Assembly (NCBI GenBank): GCA_015680685.1
Contig: MNCI01025456.1
Location: 1,266,720 to 1,330,719, forward strand
Origin: Gnetum montanum
Taxonomy: Eukaryota > Streptophyta > Gnetopsida > Gnetales > Gnetaceae
Direction: 5' to 3'
Length of the DNA stretch: 64,000 nucleotides
This document shows positions 13,153-25,560 of the stretch, in pieces (the stretch's first letter is position 1; the number at the start of each line of letters is the position of its first letter). Both the position numbers and the translations under genes were made by a program. Below the pieces are notes generated by a model, which worked only from the letters and a program-made list of their open reading frames with translations, was not told where the DNA came from and ran no database searches.

Positions 13153-13985
13153 TGATGAACCATGATTTACCAGGCTTTGATATTGGACCCTCAATATTAG
13201 GTACTCGATATCATGGCTTGACAAGCGATATTGGATACGCGATATCGTGGTTCTGGTGTGAGCCTATAAATACACAATGGGGCACATGGAAAAAATATAG
13301 GAAAAGTTAGTGTTAGAGTAGGATCTTTTTGTTAGTTTTCAATTCCTCTCAACCTTTTCCCCAGTGCATGCTGCAGTGTGATGATTGTAATTATACGGAA
13401 CCTTTATTCGAGTGTGATGTACTTGGACATGCACATGACTGACAATAAAGATCAAGATTACTTCATCATTTCAGCATTCACTTAATTTAACTGTTATTTA
13501 TTGCTTTCTTACTTAATATCTCTTTACCTTCCTCTCCTACCCCTATTATTAAACGTGAAATGAGTACAACTTAATCACGAGCATTTAAGTGTGACTACTT
13601 GGTATCCCAGTAGCATACCTAGGACATGCACTTGGTAATCCCAGTGGTAGTACACTAGGTCCAAGATGTGTACAGGTGATTAAGGGACAGGTGCTCATCG
13701 CACTTAGGTTAGCTTAGACTCTCTTCACCCTTTCCCTCTTAACTTAATTAAAGTTATTTTCCATTGCCTCTAGGAGTAGCACTAGTTTAGGACCACATCA
13801 TACACCTCACTTTGGACTAAACCATACATGACAAGAAAATACTAGGCCAGGTGGGAAGACAATGAACTATGATCAATGAGTAAATATCTAGATATGACAA
13901 CTAGCCCATCTGCAGATTTCAATCAGATCATGCATGAATGCTCGTATTCGTATGGTTGAGTGTAGGGGTACCTTGCCACTCATCA
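13153..13985 (+). repeat. 5' LTR of element A
   Basis: Starts TGATGAACCATG and ends GGGGTACCTTGCCACTCATCA (shared family end). A TATA box (CTATAAATACAC) is near 13264-13273, preceded by GATATC-containing words (13206-13245) also seen in the U3 of C and D. CTTTATTCGAG and CAATAAAGATC follow near 13405-13455. Confidence 0.85.
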
Positions 13986-13986
13986 T

Positions 13987-14005
13987 TGGCGCCGCTGCCG
14001 GGGAC
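13987..14005 (+). other. Primer-binding site of element A
   Basis: TGGCGCCGCTGCCGGGGAC, one base different from the PBS of element C, begins 1 bp after the LTR. tRNA-Asp is the usual primer assigned to this sequence in plant Athila elements. Confidence 0.88.
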
Positions 14006-14051
14006 GATGCTAGTTATTTATATTGGTTATATCATACAAGATTGTTGTAAC

Positions 14052-16222
14052 TGAAACACCATAAAATTTTAGGGCTCTCATGATTCAACAATCCCGAAAT
14101 TTGGGCAAAGGTCCCTACAAGCATGGTGTCACATTGGACTGTGTAGACAATACTCTTTGTAGCACAGTCAACATGGCACCCAACCGCAAGGCTAGTTTGC
14201 ATGAAAGAGGCACAAGTGGTAGATTGTACAGTTCGACAAATTTTCTATCTCTTAAGTTAACAGGCTGGGTACACCCTCTAGCTTGCCCAGCTTGATAGTT
14301 GACCTACCTGATGGTCTACCCAAGGACCATGCTAGGAGTTGCCAAAAGTGTTCAGGATGAACGAAACAGTTTGGGAAGTTTTCTAACTATGAGACCTGCT
14401 ATGCTACAATGTGCTGCACATCATAGTAGGCCTTAGGGGGACTGATTGCACCCAAAAGATGTAGATTGACAACAATTTAGTCCTTCAGGATATTTGCCCC
14501 ACTTCATCCTTGATGCATGAGCAACGTGACACAGCAAAAATGTGGCAAATTTTGACAGAAATCCTCTTCACTTAAGTGCTACGCTACGCAGCGTAGCACA
14601 ACGTAGCAGGGATGCACTCTACTGATACTCCTACTCAGATGGCTCTAATGGAGTAGGCACATTTGCCCATGCTTCAACCATTGAATAGGTTTGCTCTGCT
14701 AACACGCCAGGACATGACTGACATCTCGTGACAAAACATTTGCAAGATTGAGTCAGAACCCAAGCCAAACTGGGTGCTAAGTTGTGCTATGCTATGCAGC
14801 GTAGCACAGCGTAGCAAGGATAGAACATACGGAGGCCCTCTGCTAAGTGGTTCCAGTAAGAGGATTGCACTTGGCCACACATTAGCCTCCAAAACTGCTT
14901 GTCCCACTTAGCCCTCAAACCTCAAGCAAAGTTTCTTGACAAAGCATTGTAGAACAGATGAGGATGCATGTCACAACGGCTACTACACTGTGCTACGCTA
15001 GATAGCGTAGCAAGGACACAAAACACCAAAGTGTCCCAAGGATGAACTCAACAGGTCCTAAGACCTTCCAGCATAAAAGATAGGGTTGCAGTTGCTTGCC
15101 TGGCTAGACCTCAAATAGGTATTCTTGGCTTTCAAGCAAGATTTCTTTCAAGACTGGTAGCTACGCTATGCAGCGTAGCACAGTGTAGTGTGCGAGTGTT
15201 TACACTACTCTAGTACGTTGGGCAGTAAAAATAGTGTAACACCAGCATGGAAGTCCCAAGATATCTTTGGTTATTTCCAGGACTTGTTGGCAATGGTTAC
15301 TCTCGTCCAGACACCTCTTCAATGGACAATATCAGCAAGTTTTCTTTATTTTTCACCCCCCTGACTGACCCCAAAGTTGTTCCTACTCTTGACCTTGCCT
15401 ACAAGAGTAGGGAAGATGTAGTTCTAGAGCACAGGCTCTACTTTGCATTTACTATTGTCATTTTTTGTATCAAACATGGTAACCTAGTAGACTTTGGCAC
15501 ATGCAGCTTGAACGGTATGGTCATAGCATAGCAAGTTTCACATCCAGCATTACATAGCAACACGACATAGTCACGTTTGCATTCTGTGGGACCCAGGACA
15601 TGTGGCATCCAAACCACATTTTCCTCTTTCTCTTGGCCTTATAAATACCCTAGCGAACAATGTTCAAAGGGTCAGCTTTTGGATTCATCTTTCTTGTGGT
15701 TGGCTTTTGGCATTTTTAGTTTGGTTGGCTTTTGAGGGAATTTGGCATTTTGGCATTTTGGCTTCTTGGTAATTAGTTTTGGCAAGTAGAAAGATCCTAT
15801 TAGTAAGCTGTTGATAGCAATTCAAGAAGCTGTGACCATACTGCTTTGTTGTAAGCTATGCTTGTCCACATTGCCCCTTTGTTGCGCATCTCCTTCAGTT
15901 AAGCAAAGATTAGATCCCTCGATCTTGGGGCGGTGCACTTTCTCACTCAAACCTGTTTCATTTTCATTTTGTTGTTTTCATGTTTTTCATTATTCTCCAT
16001 CAACTTACGTTTGACACTTATTGCTCAGTTGCACATAACATCTTTAAAACGATTGTTTACGAAAGATTATTATACACTGATTAAGTCCCTATCTAATCGA
16101 CCAGACCGTTTAGGGCAGCCCACTTCCGTTTACTCCAGCTTAGCCCTCGCATGGATCTAGGGTTAGGCTATGCACTTGGTGACCTCATGGTGTTCTAGTC
16201 ATCAACGTTTTCAGTCGCTATA
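14052..16222 (+). repeat. 5' LTR of element T
   Basis: Starts TGAAACACCATAAAA and ends CAGTCGCTATA; both T LTRs end in TA rather than CA. A TATA box (CTTATAAATACC) is near 15646-15657. Four hairpin-forming GCTACGCT/AGCGTAGC modules lie about 200 bp apart between 14577 and 15190. The partner LTR matches it along its length. Short open frames inside (for example 14080-14295, 15247-15531) recur in the 3' LTR but look like chance frames, not genes. Confidence 0.9.
14577..15190 (+). repeat. Hairpin modules GCTACGCT...AGCGTAGC in T's 5' LTR
   Basis: Modules near 14578-14610, 14788-14818, 14988-15012 and 15160-15190. The first, GCTACGCTACGCAGCGTAGC, has perfect 8-bp arms and a 4-nt loop. Each is followed by a second GTAGCA word. 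The 3' LTR has matching modules near 54945-54985, 55143-55175, 55345-55372 and 55518-55550, and similar ones fill several other noncoding parts of T. Confidence 0.8.
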
Positions 16223-16227
16223 GTTTT

Positions 16228-16247
16228 TGGCACTAGAAGGAGGGCCC
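16228..16247 (+). other. Primer-binding site of element T
   Basis: TGGCACTAGAAGGAGGGCCC begins 5 bp after the LTR end. It differs clearly from the Athila-like PBS in the other elements. I have not assigned the primer tRNA. Confidence 0.7.
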
Positions 16248-16604
16248 TTTTGTGCCCTTTCTATGTATCGTAGGTAATCCTCCACGCTGTCTGTAACCTG
16301 TCACCTACTAGTGTAGATGTGACACCCTTGTGGTTGTCTACGCACCATGTGGTGCAGACTGGTCGCAACAACAGTTCCTCTAGAACCCGGTAGGACGAAA
16401 GCCTCCAACTGTCCACTATACCACGTTTACTCTTTTCACTACTCTACGCTGCCTACATCTCGTGCGGCGTAGCGAACCTCTCAGAGTAACATTCCTGTTT
16501 AGTGTAGCAGGTATAACAGTGAAGGAAGCCACCTTCTGACACTTCGTAACATACCTAGTTTTAGCCTCTCTCTCCCTTTATAGTTTCTCTTTCACGACGA
16601 GAAA

Positions 16605-18854
16605 ATGATTCTTGCAACAATTGCTATCCCCTCCTTGGACCTAGATGTCCCCTACACTGTCCAACATGTGACAGGTCCTGAGGGACCGCCTAGCCTAGTG
16701 TTGGCACCATGTCAATCTCTCAGGTTGTGGCACCTGTCACCTAAGCACTTGGCACAGGACGCAGAGTGATACGACTTCCTCTGCACAAAAGTCCAAGAAA
16801 ATCTACCCTTGGATCATCAGGAACTCGAGGAAAAATGTAACTTCGAGTTCCTCCATTGGAATGGGAGGGATATCATCGCTGCCCCTGACGTAGCCATCCC
16901 GTTGACTGAAGCGTATCAATGGGTCTTAGACCAATTGATGCGAGTGAGTAGGTCTAGGGAACGGGACACAACGTCCCATTGTGACAAAGCTTTCCAGGAT
17001 GGACAGGAAGACTTGAACTCCCACTTCGAAGCTAGTGGTTAGACCTACGCTATAGCTATTTCTCCCACCACTATCTTTTGGTCAAACCTGCTCTTTGCTT
17101 CTGCCTTCTTCGTGGTTACCACAACCCTACCACAACCAACACCTTTGTTAGCCATGGGCAGCCATCCCATACATTCAACGTGCCAGTAAGTGGGCCCTTC
17201 AACTTCTTTCCCAGTCACCCTTCCTTTCTAGTCTACCTCAGTATCGTATCCAACATTAGTCATGGATATGCTACCATACATCCATACTCTTCCCATGTCA
17301 TAATCACATGTGAGCTTCGCCCCTGGTCCCTCGTCTACACCCATCTCACCACCGGTAGCTAACCCAGTCTCAATTGCATGGTGGGTGCCAACCACTTCTT
17401 TCCCTACTACGCAACCTTCTCTAATGTCGCACTACATGCAACCCCAAGCACACCAGCTTCCACACATAGTACAACCAAACACAGGGCTATGGGTCGCCCC
17501 ACTAATAGGGCAAACTACCAACCCCACAGTGCCACCAATGGCCGTTGCCCTAATAGCACCACCCACTAGGTGGTGGACCACCCAAGGAGCACCACTTGCT
17601 GAAGTGGCTTCAACAATGGCCCCCATGGGATAGGCTACCACCCCAATAGCGTCACATATGATGGTTGCTCAGGTAGCCCCGCAACCACTTGCAATGTCCC
17701 CGAGTCTAGATCAAGCTTTCCAACTCATCCAGACCCTAACTGAAGAGATCAAACGACTTAAAGTCATCGATTCTGACACCGTGCAGGTCATGGACTTTTA
17801 CCATGATGACCCTATCAGCTTGGCCATGCCCATGCTTATGCTACCTCCTCAGGTGCCACTTCCCCAATTTACAAAATACAACAAAGAGGGTGACCCCAAT
17901 GCACACTTGGTAATGTTCAAGTCCGAATCTCTACTCTTGCAACTATGGCCACACACCATCATCTGTGTCTTTGCCATGTCCCTCATAGGCAAAGATCTGG
18001 ATTGGTACCACGTGCTCCCACGTGCCTCCATTTCCATCCTAGAAGAGCTATTAAGCCAATTCATGACCTACTTCAAATACAACCTAAAACCTAAGGTCAC
18101 ATTGGATCAGCTCATGGGTATCAAGCAGGACCCGTTGGAATCTGTGCAGAGATTCATACAATAGTGGAGCATGAACCTGAATGAGATATGTAAGCCTATC
18201 ATTGAGGCCCACTTATTGGCCATCTTTAAGGGAGTAGTAAATGACTTTATTAAGTCTAAGCTCTATTACTTGGTTCCACGCTCCCTTAGCCAAGCCTTTG
18301 CTCAGACTAAGAGCATCCAGGACATGGCTGAAGCTAGCAAAGACCTGGCCTATGTTACATACAAAAATGCACACATCACTAAGGACAAAGAGAAGGGCAA
18401 GGCCGCAACAATCATAGTGGCTACTGTGGCCAATGATACCAAGCCCAACAATAGCAATAACAAGAAGTTGGCCATAGCACCCAATGCCACACCTAGTTCA
18501 AGCAACACCGGTCAGCCCTCGACATCAACACTTGCGAAGTCAACTCAGCCTAGGCTCAACTTTGAGCACAAGGATCGCTCTAAGTATACCCCCTTGCCCA
18601 TTATACCTTCAGAACTCCTGAAGCAAATGCTAGGAGCTCGGTGTATACAGCATAAATGGATGTTAGAGGAGGCAATCAAACGTCATCAAAGATATTGCGA
18701 AGTTCTCAGGAACCCCTCCTTGGCCACGCCCAATGAGCCACCAGTTCCTAAGAATTTTAGGCTAGAATGCTTCTGTGACTACCATAAACTCTATGGTCAC
18801 AATACAAACTACTGTTTGGCATTGAAAGATGACATTCAATGGATGATTGATTAG
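16605..18854 (+). pseudogene. gag: gag of element T with N-terminal extension
   Basis: The ATG at 16605 opens a frame with one stop before 17042. A proline/threonine-rich linker (about 17080-17650) follows, then the capsid-like core (17658-18400) with FTKYNKEGDPNAHL, a typical Tat-type gag block. The core is split at 18165 by an in-frame TAG, after which the same frame continues to 18854. Near the end, C.YHK.YGH....C (about 18770-18815) looks like the CHHC zinc finger of Tat gag. Gag would package the RNA. The part before 17042 could be a separate pre-gag ORF, as in Ogre, or the gag N-terminus. Two stops and a shift make it a pseudogene. Confidence 0.78.
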
Positions 18855-18859
18855 GGAAA

Positions 18860-19760
18860 ATTGGTCTTGGATGAAAGTAGTCCTGTCCGCCCCGAGAATC
18901 AATTAATGCATGTTTACAAAGATCCCCTGAATGCCAACAATGCGGGGTATACCATCAACATCATTGGCATTGAAAACAATCCAGAACCACCATAACAACC
19001 ACTCATGGTGTGTGTGCCTCCCTATAATGCAGCAACCTCAACAACAACAAGAACAACGTCACACCAACCATTTGTCTTTAAGGTTCCTCCTCAGACATCA
19101 GCCCCTGCACCCTTTATGCTCAAAGTTGTGCCACCACTCACATCAACACAATAGGCACCATTCATCATTAAGGTGCCAAAGCATTCTAACACCTCTAACA
19201 CACAAAGCTAAGTAACAAAAATTGCACCGTAGCCTCCTCATCCAAAAAAGTGGGAAGAGAGTTTAGCAGACAAGATGGCTAAGGAACACACTGCATTAGG
19301 CCCCCCCCAAGCCTACCCCCTTGGCCTTAATGCCCATGGCCCCTTCATCATCAACAATCGATAATAATGCATGCACGCAATCATCACCTTTCTGCCCGAG
19401 AAAGCCTAGTTTTCAAGTTGAAACTCCTCCCCCTTGGGAGATTTGTCTTCTAGGATGAATCGAGGAGGAAAAGGGCAGTAAATAGCAAGATGGTGGGCAG
19501 GACCTTCTCAATGCCCTTACATAAGTCAAACAAGCCCTGAAATAGAAAAATACAACTTTAAGCTTATATGACTTGGTAATGACTTCCACTATGCCCCGCA
19601 AGGCCATGGTTCGCATGCTAGTGTCCATCCCGTTTGACAAAAACATGTCGTCCAAGGAGAAAGCAATCCAGGTTGTCATGCTTCCCTCTAGTGCCAAAGT
19701 ACCGTAGCTAGCCTAGTTAACATTTCATGATAAGTCCATTAAGGATGACCTTGAAAAGGG
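18860..19760 (+). pseudogene. gag-protease linker of element T (degenerate)
   Basis: Low-complexity Gln/Pro/Ser/Thr-rich coding remnants lie in shifting frames between the gag zinc finger and the protease. No domain is recognisable. A C-run at 19303-19310 and several short indels suggest frame decay. Confidence 0.5.
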
Positions 19761-19764
19761 CCAA

Positions 19765-20390
19765 GTGGCAACAACACCCATGTTCATCACAATTCGGGTA
19801 CACATTGATGATGGGGCCGCTACCAATGTCATTCCATTTCCCATAGTGGAAAAACTAGGCTTAGTTGATCAAATCAAGCCCATGAAAACCTCCTGCTTGA
19901 AATCATTCAATGGGGCATGCGTAGTGGTAAAGGGAACTATCCACATCAACTTTGTCGTAGGGGACCAGTTCTCCACAAGCGTGGTGTTCATCGTGGTAGA
20001 AGAGATTTTTGGGTTCAACCTGATCTTGGGAAGGTCATGGTTAGCCCAATTAAGGGTGTCTCTTCACCCATACATCAAGAGATCCACCTACCCTACATAG
20101 GTGGGGAAGTGGTGATCTACGGTGACGAAGTGGCTACCCAAGAAATAAACAACGTTGAGATGGAGCAGGGCTTGGAGATAGTAATCTCTGAGAATGAAGC
20201 GTTTGTTAGCATTGAAACTCTTTGTTTGACTGATGAGCCAACCAAAAATGTTGACTTAGATAAAGAAACTACATGGGCCAAGTTGCCTTTCCAGGCGGTA
20301 GATGATGACATAGAAGAATACCACAACAAAGCCTCTCGGCTATATGCTTCACCTAGCCCACGATGGGTTAGAAAACAACTGCATAATTAG
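19765..20390 (+). pseudogene. pro: Protease and C-terminal tail of gag-pro, element T
   Basis: The retropepsin-like region carries VHIDDGAATNVIP (D-D-G where D-[ST]-G is usual; Tat proteases often have D-G-G) and, about 75 residues on, LILGRSWLAQL, the flap/ILG-type C-terminal block. A frameshift near 20050-20100 moves the frame. The continuing frame, rich in Asp/Glu, ends at a TAG at 20388-20390. No RT follows directly: the next sense coding begins at about 47071, so protease and RT are separated as in Ogre elements, where an intron lies here. Confidence 0.75.
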
Positions 20391-20946
20391 AGATTATCTC
20401 TAGTTCATCTCCATAAATACTTGGCTTCATTATCTCCTTTTGTCTTAATTTTAGCCTTACGTTTACTATTTACATCATGTTCACTCTTAGCACCAAGTTC
20501 ACGGTTTACATTATGTTAATTTCTTTTGGCATTACAATCACTATTTACATTATTTCAATTCTTTACATCATGTCCACTGTCTGCATTCACATTGTTTTTA
20601 CTGTCTACATTATGTCCACCATTTACATTTAGCTGTTGCTTGCATTGATTCTACCACTTTGGCTTGGGATGGCCTTAAACTAGCACTATAGCTTGAAATG
20701 GCCTTAAACTATTGCTATGGCCTGGAATGACCTTAAACGACCATTGTGGCCCGCTAAGGCCTAAAACTAGCAACTCCACTCATCAAAAATAGCCAAGAAA
20801 AAGAGACAAAGAATAAAAATAAATATAACACATTAACCAAAGTGAAACAAATTCTTTCACATTATATTCTTCATTCAATGTCAATTAATAATGTTTACAA
20901 AAATTCTTAAATTCAAAGACAAAAATAAAAATCTTAGGTTGCCACA
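20391..20946 (+). repeat. Degenerate repeats after protease, element T
   Basis: 20455-20640 holds imperfect copies of a TTTACATTATGTCCACT-like unit. 20655-20790 holds four or five degenerate units around CCTTAAACTAGCA, the core of the arrays at 46495-47030 and 52735-53000. 20800-20946 is AT-rich and would be the 3' UTR of the antisense gene ending at 20947, with AATGAAGAATATAATG as a possible poly(A) signal region on the minus strand. Confidence 0.65.
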
Positions 20947-22260
20947 CTATGAGTCTTCACTCGCACCACCATTCCCTATTTCACTAGGCCCTACATCTTT
21001 GTTTGGATCCTACGTAAGAAAGAAAATAAAATAATGAATCAAAGCTACAACAAAGGCTTTTATAAAATAAACTATGACACAACAAAAAGTGACTAACCTG
21101 AGATGGCCCCGCGTCCATTTCAGAGGGTATCCTATCCATGCCAACCACAAGATGTCACAAGATCTCCTCCTCAGTGAGATTGGCCCAATTCCTATCTTCT
21201 AGATCGGTGCTTGTCGTAACCTTCCATTTTTCCATAGCTATCCATCTTGGAGGTCCTGGGGAAAATGTGGCAGTGGTGGTCTCCTTGGTAGGTAGAGTCA
21301 TTTCCCTTTCAGGAGACTCACTGATCGTCACTTGTTGCATGAACTTTTTATAAGCTCCAGAAGCACTAATGACATCAAGGAATAGCTTGTGGGTATGCAA
21401 CTCAACACTTGCATCCCGGTATTGTTTATGATAGGTGGCATGTTCCATTTTATACATGTGCTTATGGTTCTTCTATGCCTATCCCCATTCATAAACCTTT
21501 GCGCTATAATCCTTCTAGTCTTGGTTCTTTTGGGCTAGAAGGTCCATCTGCATGCGTTGTTCAATGATCTCATGAGTGGCCTCATTTTTACTTTGTACGG
21601 CTATCCAATATCTTGCATAGTTAATGATTTCCATACGCTAATTGCCATCGCGAGTGTCACGGGCCAATAGAAATTCATTCCTGGATTGGAAGTCTCCCAA
21701 CTTAGCAGTTAGGTTGGCCTTCTCTTTCTTAAGTTTCTGTACCCACTTTCAGAGGTCCTCATTCACATGCCTACACTCCCATAAGGAGCATGCTAAGTAC
21801 AACGCACATTTACTTGCTTCATTGTATATGTGACGAGGTACTTTGGCTACCTCTGGCAGAAGTTCAGGCATAGCATCGACTTCAACGGCTTGCCTAGGAT
21901 CCTACTTGAGATGAGAGGTTGTCAATCATACATGTGAGAGCGTTAGTCACAGTGACATAGTAAAATTGCAACAACATAGAGATCCTAGCGTAATAATTTT
22001 AACATACCAATCTTAGGATCAATCTGCCTTAGGCGATTGATCATGTCATCAACCACCCCCTCCTTAAAAGTAAATTTGTCAGGGGACTTAGTCTAGGGTT
22101 GAAGGTAGATCAAAGAAGAAGGGCTAGGGGCATCAACAATGGTGTCCGCTGCACAATAAAACATGTTGGCCATGGTGGAGAGGACAATAACAAAGCTAAT
22201 GAACAACGTAAATGATAGTGTAAAGCTCCTACCCAACAAAACCCTCATGGGTGATAGCGA

Positions 22261-22277
22261 GGGGGGGGGGGGGGGGG
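22261..22277. repeat. G17 homopolymer
   Basis: Seventeen consecutive G inside a coding exon of the antisense gene (poly-C, hence a proline run, on the minus strand). The length is likely to be unstable or mis-sequenced and may itself cause the local frameshift. Confidence 0.9.
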
Positions 22278-24639
22278 TCATCCATCGACACACTACCAAA
22301 CAAGCGATCAAACTCACCAGCATCAAATTGAAGCCCCTCTATTTCTAGCTAACCCAAAAGTGTGGCGGCATCCTCAACACTCATGTGCCCCTTGAGTATT
22401 GAACCACATTATGCAAAAAGGTCATCAGTAGGGGCCTCTTCCTCTATGGTAGGGACCTCTTCCTCTATGGTAGGGGCCTCTTCTTTTGTGGTTGGGGCCT
22501 CTTCTTCCTCTTCAATAGGTGCCCTTACTCTAGGGGCCAAAACCTCTTCCTCTTATTCTTCTTCTTTTGATAAAACATAATCACAGTAAGTAGGATACTT
22601 GAACTTGAAATAGGCACTACACTATGTGATGCTACATAGCGTAGCAAGTGCTATGCTAACAAAACAGTCAAGCACACTTACCAACTAGGGGTTGCACTCT
22701 GCAACCTTTGATTTGCAGCTTTTTCTCCCCTCCCTTCATTTGTATGAGGAGGCTCTTCTATAGGACGAGACTTCTTACGTTCCAGCCTAGTTTTCACAGT
22801 TTCCACAATGAGGCATGCCCCCCTTAATACATTACCTATGTTAATAAGAGGTGCCTCTCCCATACTGTCCTAGGCATGAAAGGTTCATGCCACCCGATCC
22901 CTCATCGTTATTGAAAGTGATTCCCCAATAGCTTCTGCGGGGTCCTAGGATCAGGTGGTGTGGAAAACCTGGCAAATCCATGGCTTAGATATTTGGTTAC
23001 GATCCTACTATACCTAGGCACCATTTTCACAGACCACCAGAAATTCTATGAACTGATGTAAGAAAGCTAAGGAGAAGGCATAGTGCACGTTGAAACGAGA
23101 GTCAAGATTCTCATGAAGCTTGACCATTTTAACGTGCAAGCCTTCTAAAAGGCACCTAGCCTAGTTATAATGGGTCCCTTCCTTCATGACCTCCCTCATT
23201 ATCCAAGCTTGCTCCACATCAAGGATTTTTTGTTGGGAGAGTAGCTTGGGGAAACTATGGGCACGAAAGATAGAATAAACCATTTGGGCCACCGCTAGCT
23301 TGACCTTATGGATGTAAATTCCCTTTTAGTCCTTGCTTGTCCCTAGCCATTCCTCGATATCCCCTTGATGATTTACATCTTTCCTAGATTTTTCTCCTAT
23401 AGGGAGACCATGAGAAGGAACACTGAAAAGATTCATAAATAGTTGGTGGTTAATTTCGAACATCACCCACACATTATGAACACGTGTGCAGAAGCGGTCA
23501 ACCTTCTCTGAGAAGGAATCAACTAGGGAAAGCATTTCTGCAGCTAGAACACTTGGATTTATAGCTAGAAATAAATCCATGAGCCTAGCCTCTTGAATGT
23601 TGTGAACAAGGGTGGCTGGGGCCCCATTACAAAGCCAACGCTGCATCTCCTCCACCTCCTCATACTTGAAGAAGAGGTTGGTCTCGTCATGCCCAGAGGT
23701 GATCACTGTGACCTCTTGGGATTCCCTCGCTACTAAAATCATTTGGCAAAAATAAAAGTTAGCAAAAGTGAAAGCACATCATCACTTGAACACATAAGGA
23801 TAAATTCATGGTTTAACATACTAGGTTTAAATAGCATAGGAAATGGTGGAAGTTCCACCAAAAACGCCTTCGATGGTAATCGATCGGCGCAATGCCCATT
23901 CACTATCTAACCAGCCAGCTTCCTTACACTTCCCATAGAATTTGGAATACCTAGTTAGATAGGCTTTAAAATCAAGTCCAAGTTGTTCTATCACATCGGC
24001 ACACATGTTCTCGGTAGAGGAGAACTCTTGCAAAGCTGTTTGGGCCAACACCAAAGTATCCATGTTACCGTGAAGACCACTCTCAACAATATAAAACTTG
24101 GTAGCATACAAGAATATGATAAGCATTTTTGTCTAGCGTAAGACAAATCATGCAACACGTTAAAATACCTTCACAGGACTCACCCGCTGGCACAGTAAAC
24201 AGTTCCAGGTGGGTTCTGAAAGCAGGTGCCCATGTGACGAGCAACGTATAACATGTTATATAAATGGTAGCATTTGTATTCAGGCATGTCCCAGATCCAA
24301 CTCAGGCGCCTCAAGCCCCTTGGGCACCGATCTGAGCCTTCTACCCCTTCATCAGCCATGAACTTTAGGATGCCCCAGTTTGCCCCAGGCAACAACGTTT
24401 CTATTGGTACAATGACTGTTTCAGTCGATAAGTGTGACCACACGATCACACTAAAATGGCAGAGGAGGAACTTCAGGAAGTCCCGTGCACCCTCCAAGAA
24501 CTAGACCACCTACTGCCCCACCCATGCATGGGGAGGAGGGATGTTGGCCACAGTCTCACTAAGGTAGCACAAGACTCCTACAAGCTTGAGGATAATCAGA
24601 ACAGATTTCAACATGACCCTGCATAACAAAGTACCAAAT

Positions 24640-25560
24640 GTTAGCACTGTGTTCAAGTGATGATTATTGATGTAGCGTAGCATGATCCTCTATTTACATG
24701 TAGCATAGCATGATCCTCTAGTTACAAATTTTCCTCTAGCATGAAACAATAAGTCCCCCATAGAATAGAGTTAAACATTGCATGCAACGTAACAAAGTGT
24801 CACGTTTAGCGTAGCGTAAGCCCATGTAGCGTAACAATAGCAGGTGCACCCCACAGTGCAATAGTTACATGCTACATAGCAGACATACCTTGTATAGCGT
24901 AGTGTAACAGTTACACTTTGGCATAAGGGTGACGGCTGCGTTACGCGTAGCGTAGCAAGATGAATGCACCGCGTGTAGCGTAGTAAATGAACAAGTACAA
25001 GAAGACATATAACAATGTAACAAGCAGAACACTGTAGCAAGCGTCGCAGCCTAGCAAATTTTGTAGCATAGCAAATTTAGTGGCATGGCAATATAAGGCA
25101 TTTAACAACATAGCAACGTTAGAAGTTTGACAGCATAGCAACGTGATAGACTACCAACATAACAGCCTAAGGGCCTGCCAACATAACAACGTAGGATAAT
25201 AGCAAAAAATGTAACAGTCTTAACTCATAGTATGTTTGTTGTCCCAACCCTACCCTACTGCATGAAATAACTCGTGCTATGCTATGCCAAGCATGTGTCA
25301 CGTTTCCGTAAAAACTTTGCAAACAAAAAAACCCCTCTAAGGGTGGTATGCTACGCTGAGCATGTGCTACACTGTCCAGAACCACCCAAACCCTTGCGAT
25401 AGCGCAATCACCATTCTTAACAATGGCAGCTAGGGCAGTACCATGCGTAGTCGTAGTGTAGCAACTATATGCTATGGCCAAGTGGTGACAACCACGACAC
25501 AGCGGTCAAAACGAAAACAAAAACAGTGACAATAGTTGCAAAAATGATAACAATAATAGC
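24640..25560. repeat. Cluster of GTAGCGTAGC-type words in intron 1 of the antisense gene
   Basis: Dozens of short GTAGC, GCTACG and TAGCATAGC words are spread through the 956-bp intron, for example near 24671, 24828, 24945, 24978 and 25345. They match the hairpin modules of T's LTRs but are less symmetrical. Confidence 0.7.

Larger units (their letters stand above)
13153..14051 (+). mobile_element. Athila-like element A, 5' part (LTR, PBS, leader)
   Basis: 5' LTR, PBS and 46 bp of leader, then the insertion of element T at 14052. The internal region resumes at 58310 with a gag start about 65 bp downstream, so 14051 and 58310 are neighbours in the ancestral element. The 261 bp between the solo LTR and this LTR (12892-13152) hold nothing recognisable. 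Confidence 0.85.

Noticed and set aside
14080-15531. Open frames in T's LTR that recur at 54471-55890
   Set aside because: They recur because both LTRs are copies of one sequence. They have no recognisable domain and contain frame-breaking differences between copies.
24771-25141. Minus-strand cysteine/tyrosine-rich frames of 66-89 codons
   Set aside because: They translate the repetitive GTAGC words of intron 1 and are bounded by good splice sites, so they are intronic.
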